Positions 26,509 through 34,828 are shown, numbered from the stretch's first letter. The stretch: 64,000 nt of DNA from Paenibacillus lutimineralis (GCF_003991425.1 NZ_CP034346.1:5576001-5640000); one strand, 5' to 3'. A program made the numbers and translations. Notes: generated from the letters alone by a model not told the origin.

Positions 26509-26963
26509 GCTTGATGCAGTCCCTCCAGGCTTTTGGCGAAATTTGCCCCGAATTCCCGGCATAGCACCTTCTCTTCCCCGCTTGGCCCATACTCTACCTT
26601 CAAGCTTTCTTGCACAACCACAACACCAGAGTCCTTAAGCCGCTGCTCCACTTCATCGACGGCACCGCAATACAGCCGATAAGTGGTATCTCCGCTTCCA
26701 AAGACAGTGCTGCGGGTCCCTTGCAAATCCAGTTCTTTCATTTCGTCCAAGAAGTCCTCGAATTCATCAGGAATCTCCCCGTCCCCCCAAGTATAGGCTC
26801 CTAGCAGGTAAGCATCATATTCAAGCAGGCAGATAGCATTGCAGTCCTCCACCATTTTCAAATCCGCGGTTGCCCCTGTACTGCGCACACCTTCGGCGAT
26901 CAGTTCGGCCATTTCCTCTGTATTACCGGTCAAGCTGGCGTAAACGATGACAATTTTACTCAA
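26505..26963 (-). CDS. Flavodoxin
   Basis: A 152-aa FMN electron carrier. Phosphate-binding loop VYASLTGNTEEMA at the N-terminus, isoalloxazine-contacting GAYTWGDGEIPDEFEDF and GSGDTTYRLYCGAVDEVEQRL are all typical of short-chain bacterial flavodoxins. TTG at 26963 is chosen because it gives the canonical LSKIVIVYASLTG N-terminus with GGAGG upstream; longer starts run into the promoter. The Fur-box promoter directly upstream indicates that it replaces ferredoxin when iron is short. Confidence 0.92.
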   Translation of the reverse strand: MSKIVIVYASLTGNTEEMAELIAEGVRSTGATADLKMVEDCNAICLLEYDAYLLGAYTWGDGEIPDEFEDFLDEMKELDLQGTRSTVFGSGDTTYRLYCGAVDEVEQRLKDSGVVVVQESLKVEYGPSGEEKVLCREFGANFAKSLEGLHQA

Positions 26964-27002
26964 TCTCTTCAACTCCTCCATCAGAGTGACTTGATATATC
27001 GG

Positions 27003-27032
27003 AGTATAATTGATAATGATTATCATTGTCAA
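27003..27032 (-). promoter_or_regulatory. Flavodoxin promoter with Fur box in the spacer
   Basis: Minus-strand TTGACA (27027-27032), 18-nt spacer, TATACT (27003-27008). The spacer contains the perfect 7-1-7 Fur box TGATAAT-G-ATTATCA (27011-27025). The -35 hexamer overlaps the stop codon of the preceding ATPase gene. Confidence 0.88.
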
Positions 27033-28093
27033 TTGAGTTCTGTAACTAAAACTGGATACTCATAGACTCCCTCCAAAAGGCGCCGTTTTCGGGCTATCGC
27101 TTCAGGCGGGGTAACCGTCGGAGCATGAGGATGCATCAGCCATGATTTCACTATATGGGTATCCGATACCCGGTATAAAGGGGGCTCTTGCTCGTAATCG
27201 ATCTTCATCGCATATTGGCTGCGCAGAGCAAAAGCATCCCCCTTCGGCAGACGAATCAGATCTGGTGGTGTACCAGGGATTGAAGCCAGCTTCCCTCCTT
27301 GCCCGTCGAGGCTCGGCATCGAAGCCAGGAGTCCCCACGTATAAGGGTGCCGTGGATCGTAGAAGATTTCCTCAGCCGTCCCTGTCTCCACGATCTGCCC
27401 AGCGTACATCACCGCGACACGATCGGCCATTTTAGCCACGACGCCCAGGTCATGCGTGATAAAAATAATCGCCGTCCCGATCTTCCGCTGTAAATCCTTC
27501 ATTAGTTCCAGAATTTGCGTCTGAATCGTAACGTCCAGCGCCGTGGTCGGTTCATCGGCAATCAATAGCTTTGGACTGGCTGCCAACGCAATGGCAATCA
27601 CTACCCGCTGTCGCATCCCGCCGCTAAATTCATGCGGATACCGCTGAAACCGTCGCTCCGGCTCCGGAATCCCTACCAAGTCCAACAGCTCGACCGCTCT
27701 CCGGTACGCTGCTTGTCTGGACATTTTCGCATGGGTATGAAGCACCTCCGTGATCTGTTTGCCCACTTTCATCGTCGGATTCAGCGACGTCATCGGGTCC
27801 TGGAAGATCATTCCGATCTCTTTGCCGCGAATCCGCTGCATTTGCTTCTCCGTCTTCCCAATCAGTTGCTGACCGTCGAACCAGATCTCACCCCGCTTAT
27901 ATATTCCATTCGGCTGGGGTACGAGCTGCATCACAGCTTGGGATGTCACACTTTTGCCCGAGCCTGACTCGCCGACGATAGCCAGTGTCTCCCCCTTATC
28001 TACATGAAAGTTAACGCCGCGGATAGCCTGCACCTCTCCTTCCCTTGTGTTGAATGAAATCGCCAAGTCCTTTACTTCCAATAAATTGTCCAT
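27029..28093 (-). CDS. OppD/DppD-type ABC transporter ATPase, orphan
   Basis: A 354-aa peptide/nickel-type transporter ATPase: Walker [10 protein letters not shown] near residue 41, Q-loop [10 protein letters not shown], signature [15 protein letters not shown], Walker [14 protein letters not shown], switch His THD, and the C-terminal oligopeptide-family extension ([16 protein letters not shown]). No OppF, permease or binding protein is adjacent. GGGGAG lies 8 nt before the ATG. It is preceded by a Fur-box promoter and a leader terminator, and followed by Fur-controlled flavodoxin, so it probably serves iron or siderophore uptake together with distant components. Confidence 0.9.
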   Translation of the reverse strand: MDNLLEVKDLAISFNTREGEVQAIRGVNFHVDKGETLAIVGESGSGKSVTSQAVMQLVPQPNGIYKRGEIWFDGQQLIGKTEKQMQRIRGKEIGMIFQDPMTSLNPTMKVGKQITEVLHTHAKMSRQAAYRRAVELLDLVGIPEPERRFQRYPHEFSGGMRQRVVIAIALAASPKLLIADEPTTALDVTIQTQILELMKDLQRKIGTAIIFITHDLGVVAKMADRVAVMYAGQIVETGTAEEIFYDPRHPYTWGLLASMPSLDGQGGKLASIPGTPPDLIRLPKGDAFALRSQYAMKIDYEQEPPLYRVSDTHIVKSWLMHPHAPTVTPPEAIARKRRLLEGVYEYPVLVTELN

Positions 28094-28117
28094 AATATCT
28101 GCTCCCCACCTTACTAA

Positions 28118-28160
28118 AATAAAAAGCCGCCGTCCGCAAAACGTCGCGTAACAGCAGCGG
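28118..28160 (-). terminator. Intrinsic terminator inside the oppD-like leader
   Basis: On the minus strand GCTGCTGTTACGC pairs with GCGGACGGCGGC (12 bp with wobbles, one bulge) and is followed by TTTTTATTTT, only ~20 nt before the ribosome binding site of the ATPase gene. Confidence 0.65.
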
Positions 28161-28239
28161 GTAGTTTGAAATACTGTTAATGATAATTGTAAAAAGGCAA
28201 ATCAAAATAAAATTTGATAATTCATAATCAACTCTTAAT

Positions 28240-28289
28240 TGATAATGATTATCATTATTAATTATATCATGGGCTTTCTCCTGACTCAA
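28240..28289 (-). promoter_or_regulatory. Fur-controlled promoter upstream of the orphan ATPase
   Basis: Minus-strand TTGAGT (28284-28289), 17-nt spacer, TATAAT (28261-28266), then a perfect 7-1-7 Fur box TGATAATGATTATCA at 28240-28254, covering the expected start point. The transcript would have a leader of about 160 nt. Confidence 0.8.
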
Positions 28290-28396
28290 TCAGGAATCTA
28301 CTTCCAAACTCCAAGCTTACTATTCATCAATTGCCTTAGGCATTCCTTCCCTGAGCAATCCATTCTAACCTCTTACATCTAAGCCGCTATTTTGCA

Positions 28397-28432
28397 TAAA
28401 AAAACAGGATAAAGCCGAGTGGCTCTATCCTG
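28397..28432 (-). terminator. Intrinsic terminator after the ABC-F gene
   Basis: Minus-strand arms CAGGATAGAGCC / GGCTTTATCCTG around ACTC, then seven T. Confidence 0.85.
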
Positions 28433-28440
28433 CTGATTTT

Positions 28441-30009
28441 TTATCGACTCATGTCTCTCTTTTCTTTTAGCAGCCGCTGGAACTCCATCTCTAACTCCTG
28501 GGACGGTTCGAGGCTTAGACGGCTTAGCACTTCTGATATTTTCGTCTCGAGCAAGAGATAGCGGTCTTTCTCCGCATCATGACTGCTCTTAGGAGGTGCT
28601 TGCTTCATCTGCTGTAACGTCCCTTCGAACAGTTCCATCTTCTGATCATGAATCGTCAGAACCCGCGTAGCCACATGATCAATAAAGCGACGGTCATGAG
28701 AGACGAAGATGACGCTGCCTTCATACTCCTTGAGAAGTGACTCCAACGCTTCCACAGCTTCCATATCCAGAAAATTCGTCGGTTCATCCAGAATCAGCGT
28801 ATTGATATCGCTCAGGAACAGCTTGGTTAGCGCCACCTTCACCCGCTCTCCCCCACTTAGCACAGAGACTGGCTTATATACGTCCTCTCTAAAAAAGTGC
28901 ATCCTGGCCAGGACCGTCCGTATTACGGTCTCCGTCTGCTTCGAAGACGATTGCACATTCTCCAGAATCGTCTTATCCAGATCAAGTATATTTAAATTTT
29001 GGCTGAAGTAGCCTACCTTCACCGAGGGAGAAAGGGTCACGCCCGCCTCTTCCCTGATGATCTTCTTCACTAGCGTCGTCTTCCCACTGCCATTCGGACC
29101 TGTGACCGCTAATTTGTCACCACCCCGAATCTGAAAGCTGGCAGGATCCCACAATTTTCGTTCGCCGATTCTGCCTACTACATCTTCTATACGAATAATG
29201 ATACGATTCATAAACGTATCTACGTTTGGCAGATCCATTTTTAGGGGCGGCAGCTCTCGCACCTTTTCGACCTTTTCGAGTTTTTCCAGCCTTGTCTCAA
29301 TCGCGGAGGCCGTTTGCTGCAGCTTCTTTTGTTTTTTAGCAAAGTAAGGCTTGGCTCCTGTAATCCGCGCTTCTGAATTACTTACTTTCTTGGGAGTCTT
29401 AGTCGCTCTTTCGGCCTTTCTCTCTTTCAGCCTTAAGGCTTCCTCCAGCTGTGCTTTCTTCTTCTCATACTTCTCATAAGCCGCTTGCCGCTGGTCCTGC
29501 TCTAATTCCTTCTGCTTAAGGTAATCACTGTAATTCCCAATATACTCCTTCATCTTGCCTTCATGGATTTCCCAGATCGATGTGCAGAGCGCGTCCAGGA
29601 ACGCCCGGTCATGGGAGACCACAATAAATGCCCCTTGCCACTCTCGCAGCTTCTTCTCAATCCACTCGATATGCTCTGTATCCAGGTTCGTCGTTGGCTC
29701 ATCTGCAAATAACAGCACCGGATCTCTGACCAGCGCCTGTTGAATGTATTCCTGTGTAACTTCACCACCGCTCTTGGTCGCATCGCTCCGTTTGAGCTGA
29801 GGCAGCAGTTCACATTGAACATGCCTAACAACATGCCCTTCATCCGGAACAATCTGATTCGCTAAAATTTGCAGCAGCGTTGTCTTCCCGCAGCCATTGC
29901 GGCCCACCAAGCCAATCCGGGCATCTTTATAAACTTGCAGCCGGTCAATATCCAGTAATAAACGGTCTTGTACATAATACTTAATATGTTGTGCTTCTAG
30001 TAAGAACAT
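28441..30009 (-). CDS. ABC-F antibiotic-resistance ATPase (Vga/VmlR-like)
   Basis: Soluble twin-ATPase that binds ribosomes and displaces peptidyl-transferase inhibitors. First cassette: GRNGCGKTT, short spacing to the atypical signature KSGGEVTQEYIQQAL, LLFADEPTTNLD. Lys/Glu-rich coiled linker about residues 180-280. Second cassette: GPNGSGKTT, LSGGERVKVALTKL, LILDEPTNFLD. There are no membrane helices. The short first cassette with SGGEVTQ is characteristic of Vga/VmlR proteins, so lincosamide, streptogramin A or pleuromutilin resistance is likely. ATG at 30009 has GGGAG 8 nt upstream; a longer frame to 30078 runs through the attenuator and is rejected. Confidence 0.9.
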   Translation of the reverse strand: MFLLEAQHIKYYVQDRLLLDIDRLQVYKDARIGLVGRNGCGKTTLLQILANQIVPDEGHVVRHVQCELLPQLKRSDATKSGGEVTQEYIQQALVRDPVLLFADEPTTNLDTEHIEWIEKKLREWQGAFIVVSHDRAFLDALCTSIWEIHEGKMKEYIGNYSDYLKQKELEQDQRQAAYEKYEKKKAQLEEALRLKERKAERATKTPKKVSNSEARITGAKPYFAKKQKKLQQTASAIETRLEKLEKVEKVRELPPLKMDLPNVDTFMNRIIIRIEDVVGRIGERKLWDPASFQIRGGDKLAVTGPNGSGKTTLVKKIIREEAGVTLSPSVKVGYFSQNLNILDLDKTILENVQSSSKQTETVIRTVLARMHFFREDVYKPVSVLSGGERVKVALTKLFLSDINTLILDEPTNFLDMEAVEALESLLKEYEGSVIFVSHDRRFIDHVATRVLTIHDQKMELFEGTLQQMKQAPPKSSHDAEKDRYLLLETKISEVLSRLSLEPSQELEMEFQRLLKEKRDMSR

Positions 30010-30040
30010 ATGAACATCTCCCTTCATTCGTACAGGAGAC

Positions 30041-30081
30041 AAAAAATGCCCCCTATGTCCATACAGAATAGGAGGCATTTA
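30041..30081 (-). terminator. Attenuator terminator in the ABC-F leader
   Basis: Minus-strand arms AAATGCCTCCTAT / ATAGGGGGCATTT followed by TTTT, ending about 30 nt before the start codon. Its 5' arm contains TCCTATTCTG (30064-30073), which is perfectly complementary to CAGAATAGGA at 30148-30157, so an antiterminator can form. Confidence 0.82.
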
Positions 30082-30133
30082 TATATAGGTGTACACCAAA
30101 AGAGATTCTTATAAGAGTGCTCCTTCAGGCCAA

Positions 30134-30178
30134 CTATAGAAATCCAATCCTATTCTGAAAATTAACAATTGATGGCAT
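30134..30178 (-). CDS. Candidate leader peptide of the ABC-F attenuator
   Basis: A 14-codon frame MPSIVNFQNRIGFL begins about 6 nt after the predicted transcription start, so it would be nearly leaderless, with no Shine-Dalgarno sequence. Codons 8-11 are the antiterminator arm CAGAATAGGA. Ribosomes translating freely would mask the arm and let the terminator form; ribosomes stalled by drug near the start would leave it free. This matches the logic of ribosome-mediated attenuation. Confidence 0.45.
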   Translation of the reverse strand: MPSIVNFQNRIGFL

Positions 30179-30190
30179 CACAAATTAAGC

Positions 30191-30219
30191 AGTATGGGTC
30201 TGCTTAAAATCACCGTCAA
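30191..30219 (-). promoter_or_regulatory. ABC-F promoter
   Basis: Minus-strand TTGACG (30214-30219), 17-nt spacer, CATACT (30191-30196), giving a start point near 30184. Confidence 0.65.
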
Positions 30220-30282
30220 TTGTTCTCTTCAACAAATAGGATTAGTACTTCATTTCAGTTGGGTCACCCTTTCGTTCTTTTA

Positions 30283-30458
30283 GAGGTTGTTTAAAAAGTC
30301 CCCCTTTGATCACGAAGTATCACTTGCAGCATATTCGACATCGAATCTTGAATTCAACCGAGCCTTCCGGTGCTCACGTACAAATTACGTACGCTCCGCT
30401 CCTCATGCCCTAGCTTCATCCAACCTTCTCGGTGCTGAAAGTCTGACTTTTTAAACAT
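30283..30458. repeat. Full-length dispersed repeat, family B
   Basis: A 176-bp element with inverted ends GTTGTTTAAAAAGTC and GACTTTTTAAACATAC. Interior holds GATCACGAAGTATCACTTGC and ACGTACAAATTACGTACGC-like inverted segments but no ORF. Solo ends occur at 7135-7155 and 19902-19937. It fills part of the 617-bp gap 30179-30796; the remainder up to 30780 shows no supportable gene. Confidence 0.7.
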
Positions 30459-30796
30459 ACACTTTAATTAAGATTATTGTAAAAAGTGGCAGGTGTCAAT
30501 ATTTCTCGAATCCTTACCTCTTAAAGATTTGCAATTTTCCGTAACTGTATCCACATTATATGGTGTCCCAGCGTATCCGTTATATTCTTTAGTACGAATC
30601 TTTTCTCACAAATATCGGCGGAAACTGGATGCTGCGCGAGCAATTGCAATACTACACCTCCTTTTCAGCAAAAAATTATCATCTAGGCATTTGAACAGGC
30701 TAAATTCCTAGATACCCATACAATAGGAAATGAGTAGGGGAAATGCTATGTATTCGCGTATATTCGCCCAATTATTTGAATTTGAGGTGAAGATCA

Positions 30797-31405
30797 TTGG
30801 ACTGGGATCAAAACAGAGGAACTTACCATGCCTTTATCAGCCTTGGAGCAATGTGCCAGACTGCACATCAATTAAGAAGATTGGGACTCCGCAGATTTAG
30901 TGGTCCACTTGATTGGTTCATTACCAATTCTTCACCGAAACTTTCCCATCTTCTCAACACAAGGTTCAATGGATTTATGGAATTGAACAATTTGCGTCAT
31001 ATAAACATAGTCGATAATCACTATGTTTTACGTGATACGGTATACCAAGTAGATTCGTATCATGATTTCCCCGTTCATTATAATCCCAACCAACTCTACC
31101 CCCAGTTTAAAGAGCAAGTTGACCGTAGGATATCTAGATTTTTAAATACGATAAAAACCGGCCCCGTTTGTTTCGTGCGTACACACACTTCAAGTTCGGA
31201 GGCGCGGCTCCTAGAACAAGCTTTATATAACATTTCGCACAGAGATTTCAGGATGCTCATAGTTAATCTCCATAATCAGCGGGGAAAGGGCGTCATTTAT
31301 GAAGATTGGGGATTGCAACGTGTTTCTTCTGTCACAATTCCATCAGGCAGGGATTGGAGAGGCTCAAACCATCATTGGGATCTCATTATGAAAGGGTTTA
31401 ATTAA
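30797..31405 (+). CDS. DUF1796-family putative cysteine peptidase
   Basis: A 202-aa protein of the papain-like DUF1796 group. The start HAFISLGAMCQTAHQLRRLGLRRFSGPLDWF carries the conserved Cys (about residue 19) and PLDW; His candidates lie in DFPVHYNP and FVRTH. Activity in this family is predicted, not demonstrated. TTG start with GAGGTGA 6 nt upstream. Isolated gene, function in the cell unknown. Confidence 0.82.
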   Translation: MDWDQNRGTYHAFISLGAMCQTAHQLRRLGLRRFSGPLDWFITNSSPKLSHLLNTRFNGFMELNNLRHINIVDNHYVLRDTVYQVDSYHDFPVHYNPNQLYPQFKEQVDRRISRFLNTIKTGPVCFVRTHTSSSEARLLEQALYNISHRDFRMLIVNLHNQRGKGVIYEDWGLQRVSSVTIPSGRDWRGSNHHWDLIMKGFN

Positions 31406-31410
31406 AAAAA

Positions 31411-31496
31411 GCCAAGCAAATGCCAGGAAATGATCCAAGGATTCACTTGACTCTTATAAGACTTGTATTTACTCAATACGAGTTTATTTTGCTGGT
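31411..31496 (-). repeat. Terminator-linked repeat family C, copy 1
   Basis: An 86-bp segment that aligns with 48843-48927 through GCCAAGCA, CAGGAAATGATCC, TTGACTCTTATAAGACTT, TACGAGTTTA and TTGCTGGT. On the minus strand its hairpin (CAAGTGAATCC / GGCATTTGCTTG) followed by TTTTTTT can terminate the sugar-importer operon. Confidence 0.65.
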
Positions 31497-31532
31497 AAAG
31501 GGCTTTATTTGCTTGTTACCTGTATGACGGGG

Positions 31533-32387
31533 TTATTCTTTGACTCCCCCCAATGCTACGCCCGCGATGATATAACGGGACAACAGGAAGTACACAATGA
31601 ACAGTGGTAATGCCGTCAAAGCCAGACCTAGGTATATCGAGCCAAATTCCGTCTTGTAAATATCGCCTTTCAGCAAGCTCACCATGATCGGCATCGTATA
31701 TTTTTCCTTCTGTGTCAACAGAATCAGCGGCATGAACAGGTTGTTCCAGTTACCTACAAAGGCAAAGATAGCCTGCGTCGCTACTGCCGGAATCATCAAC
31801 GGGAGAATAATTCGGTTGAACGTTTTGAATTCACCAGAACCGTCTACACGCGCTGCTTCCACGATTTCTAGCGACAACGTTGCCAGCAAATATTGGCGCA
31901 TGAAGAACACCACTGCCGGCGCCGCAATCGCAGGTAGAATCAATGGAAGGAAGTTGTTCGTCCAGTGCAGCTTATACATGAACTGATAGAATCCAATTGC
32001 GCTTGCTTGAGAAGGAATCATCATGATACACAGGATAAAGGTAAAAAATGCATTACGTAGTTTCCAATTGTAAGTAACGAGTCCATAGGCTGCCAGGGAC
32101 GAGAAGTAGACCGTTAGGATTGTCGCTGAACCAGAAATAATGAATGAGTTCAAGAATCCTTGAATCGGATCGAAGCTCTTATTGATCAACACATGCCAGT
32201 TATCCATAAAGTGGGTAGAAGGAAGTAGTGAAAGACCCCTTTGGATTTCAACAGATGAGCGTGTGGCGTTTACAAACATGATCCAAAACGGAAAGATGCT
32301 GAGAATCGCCAAAGCAATGCAGACAATATAGATAATCACTTTACTTAATTTCAAGCCAGCGGATCCGCTTCTTTTAGTCTCTTCCAT
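31533..32387 (-). CDS. Sugar ABC importer permease, MalG type
   Basis: A 284-aa CUT1 permease with about six helices; EAA loop EAARVDGSGEFKTFNRIILPLMIP; C-terminus IIAGVALGGVKE typical of MalG-like proteins. GGGAGG lies 8 nt before the ATG and the preceding permease stops 3 nt upstream. Last gene of the second importer operon. Like the first importer it lacks its own ATPase. Confidence 0.95.
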   Translation of the reverse strand: MEETKRSGSAGLKLSKVIIYIVCIALAILSIFPFWIMFVNATRSSVEIQRGLSLLPSTHFMDNWHVLINKSFDPIQGFLNSFIISGSATILTVYFSSLAAYGLVTYNWKLRNAFFTFILCIMMIPSQASAIGFYQFMYKLHWTNNFLPLILPAIAAPAVVFFMRQYLLATLSLEIVEAARVDGSGEFKTFNRIILPLMIPAVATQAIFAFVGNWNNLFMPLILLTQKEKYTMPIMVSLLKGDIYKTEFGSIYLGLALTALPLFIVYFLLSRYIIAGVALGGVKE

Positions 32388-32390
32388 GTG

Positions 32391-33362
32391 TTACACCTCC
32401 CTCTCAGCTGCTGCACGAGCAGACCGTCTATACATTTTTTCCGCTTTTTTTATTTTAGCCGCATCACGATCCCGCATTAAATAGAACACTAGGCCTGACA
32501 ATATCGCAGCGATCACGAACAGGATCATACTCGCCGCTGCTGCACGGTTATACATATAACTGCCTTTGAAGGCCTGCCCATAGATGAACATGGTTGCGGT
32601 AGTCGTGGAGCTGTCTGGTCCGCCATTAAGGAACAGCTGCGGAATATCGAACATCGTAAGACCGCCGACCATCGATGTAATCAGGGTAAACAACAATATC
32701 GTACGCAAACTCGGCAGCGTAATCCGGAAGAAGGTTTGAACTCCGTTCGCGCCGTCGATCGCTGCAGACTCGAAGAGAGCCGGATTTATGCCCATAACTC
32801 CTGCAATCAGAATAATCATCGTGTTGCCGTACCACATCCAGAACTGGATGAACGACACAATACCACGCGCTGTCGCCTTACTCTGGAGGAAGTAGATTGG
32901 AGCGTCGGACCATCCTAGCATCTGAAATAAACTATTTATGGGACCCATCGGATATGCAAACAGAGAGCTAAAGAGTACGGCGATCGTACTCGCAGTGATA
33001 ATATTAGGCATATAGAGCAGAACCTTGAATGCTCCCTGTCCCTTTATGTTAAGGCGCCGATTCGTGAACCATGCAGTGAGTAAAAGCGCAAGACCGATCT
33101 GAGGGACGAAGTTGACAATCCAGAGCAATGCCGTGTTTTGCAGAGACTTAATGAACAAGGGATTATCAAAGAGGAGATCTTTAAAGTTCTGAAAAGGGTT
33201 ATCCATAATGTGGATTGGTTTTGGTATTAATCCCTTCATATCGGTGAATCCAATAACTGCGGTGTATAAAATTGGATATAGCGAAAAAATCAGAAATGCA
33301 ACTACAAACGGAAAGGTAAAAATATAGCCGAATCTCGAATAGTTGACATTTTTGCGACGCAT
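32391..33362 (-). CDS. Sugar ABC importer permease, MalF type
   Basis: A 323-aa CUT1 permease: FPFVVAFLIFSLYPILYTAVIGFTD first helix, EAA loop ESAAIDGANGVQTFFRITLPSLR, six or so helices, and a basic C-terminal tail. ATG at 33362 has GAGGTG 6 nt upstream; the GTG at 33371 lies in that site. A GC-rich hairpin separates it from the upstream binding-protein gene, which probably lowers permease expression relative to the lipoprotein. Confidence 0.95.
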   Translation of the reverse strand: MRRKNVNYSRFGYIFTFPFVVAFLIFSLYPILYTAVIGFTDMKGLIPKPIHIMDNPFQNFKDLLFDNPLFIKSLQNTALLWIVNFVPQIGLALLLTAWFTNRRLNIKGQGAFKVLLYMPNIITASTIAVLFSSLFAYPMGPINSLFQMLGWSDAPIYFLQSKATARGIVSFIQFWMWYGNTMIILIAGVMGINPALFESAAIDGANGVQTFFRITLPSLRTILLFTLITSMVGGLTMFDIPQLFLNGGPDSSTTTATMFIYGQAFKGSYMYNRAAAASMILFVIAAILSGLVFYLMRDRDAAKIKKAEKMYRRSARAAAEREV

Positions 33363-33389
33363 GGCCCTCACCTCACTAGTTGATATGGA

Positions 33390-33416
33390 AAGGGGCGGGG
33401 GAACTCCCCCGCCCCT
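33390..33416 (-). terminator. GC-rich intercistronic hairpin
   Basis: Perfect 11-bp arms AGGGGCGGGGG / CCCCCGCCCCT around a short AGTT loop, without a strong T-run. It lies between the binding-protein and permease genes. Likely a partial terminator or 3' stabiliser that raises the lipoprotein:permease ratio. Confidence 0.75.
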
Positions 33417-33427
33417 CCAATTCCTTC

Positions 33428-34828
33428 TTATTCGCTATCAATGCCAAGTTGGTCTTTGACTTGCTGTTTGAAGTCTGCGATCGCAGCATTGCGATCCTTG
33501 CTACCTGCTGTATATTGACGTACTTGATCGCGCCAGATAGTGTTAATAGACTCGTCATACTGGGTCAAGTTCTTACCTGAAGCGTTAGCGTTAGCTGGAA
33601 CGAACACGTCGAACATGTTCTGCCCGCCGACCAATGCTGTTTCGCCATTTGAATTTGACATAACGACGGAGGATGCGACGCTGTCCTTCGTACCTTGCTC
33701 GCCATCCTTCATTGTGCCGTTAGCCCAGTAATATTGGAGGCCCGTGTCAGAAGTATCGAGCGTAACCCATTTGATAAAGTCTGCTACTGCCTGTTTCTTA
33801 GCATCGTCCTTGGCTACATCCTTGTTAGCGAGCAGCCATGTGCCTCCCCAGAAAAAGCCTGTTGGCGGCTCAGTAACAGCCCAGTCACCAAAAGTATCTT
33901 TCACATTATCTTTCAATGTATAGTTGATGAGCCATGCAGGACCGAAGAAACCGAAGACCGGTTTAGGTCCAGTACCGGACATATCTGCAAACCAACCTTC
34001 CTGCCAGTCTTGAGTATCATTAAAGTAGTCATTATCCTTCAGCTTCTTGGCGAGATCAAGGAACTGTTCACGCTTCGGATCGATATGAAGCTTGCCATCG
34101 ACAATCCAACCCTTGTCAGAACTGTTCTCGATTGGGTGCCAAATGTCGCCGTCGCCAGATACGATACCGTATCCTTTAGCTTTCAGCTTCGCAGCAGCTT
34201 CGAAGAACTTATCCCAGCCAGGTCCAACTTCATTCTTGATTGTAGCTGGATCGTCCGTTCCAAATGTCTCTTTCGCAAGTGAACGGCGATAGATAAAGGC
34301 GCCACCGGTCGCTTGATAGCCGAGGGCTTTCAGTTGGCCGTCTTTGCTGCCGATATCAACTGAATATTGAGCGATGCCTGCGTCCTTAACCATTTGGTCG
34401 TCAAGACCCAGGTCAGCATAGTTTGCTGCATAGTCGGATGCATCGCCTTGCGAATACTTAAGCACGAATGCAGATTCAGCTGCATAAATATCAGGGGCAT
34501 CTTTGCCGCCTCCGGCCAGAGCCTGGTCAAGAGCTGGCTGATAAGCTCCATCGGTAGTTGCGATTACTGTTGTTTTAAATTCCACATTTGCGTCAGGATG
34601 AGTTGCAATGTACTTTTCCGTCATGTTAGGAATCTCGTCCGTGAAGCTCCAGAGATTTACAGTAACCTTCTCATTTGACGGTGGTGGAGTATTAGAATTG
34701 TTGGTTGTTGGGGCTGGACTTGAGTTCGGCGCGTTCGATGAATTTGATTTTCCACCACACGCTGCGAGTACGGATGACATTACAAGCAGTAAAGAAAGTC
34801 CTACTAAAACACGTTTCATTTTTTTCAT
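33428..34828 (-). CDS. Sugar-binding lipoprotein of CUT1 importer
   Basis: A 466-aa extracellular solute-binding protein (family 1). Signal peptide with lipobox LAAC (Cys about residue 24), an Asn/Ser/Pro/Thr-rich spacer (about 25-52), then VTVNLWSFTDEIPNMTEKYIATHPD typical of the fold. GGGGAGG lies 7 nt before the ATG. First gene of the importer operon. A near-perfect catabolite-repression (cre-like) sequence sits 41 nt upstream, supporting a carbohydrate ligand; the sugar is unknown. Confidence 0.95.
   Translation of the reverse strand: MKKMKRVLVGLSLLLVMSSVLAACGGKSNSSNAPNSSPAPTTNNSNTPPPSNEKVTVNLWSFTDEIPNMTEKYIATHPDANVEFKTTVIATTDGAYQPALDQALAGGGKDAPDIYAAESAFVLKYSQGDASDYAANYADLGLDDQMVKDAGIAQYSVDIGSKDGQLKALGYQATGGAFIYRRSLAKETFGTDDPATIKNEVGPGWDKFFEAAAKLKAKGYGIVSGDGDIWHPIENSSDKGWIVDGKLHIDPKREQFLDLAKKLKDNDYFNDTQDWQEGWFADMSGTGPKPVFGFFGPAWLINYTLKDNVKDTFGDWAVTEPPTGFFWGGTWLLANKDVAKDDAKKQAVADFIKWVTLDTSDTGLQYYWANGTMKDGEQGTKDSVASSVVMSNSNGETALVGGQNMFDVFVPANANASGKNLTQYDESINTIWRDQVRQYTAGSKDRNAAIADFKQQVKDQLGIDSE

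Noticed and set aside
30010..30078. N-terminal extension of the ABC-F protein from ATG at 30076-30078
   Set aside because: It is encoded by the attenuator hairpin itself and has no ribosome binding site; the start at 30009 has one.
30493..30711. Plus-strand 72-codon frame in the gap before the DUF1796 gene
   Set aside because: No ribosome binding site and no recognisable features.
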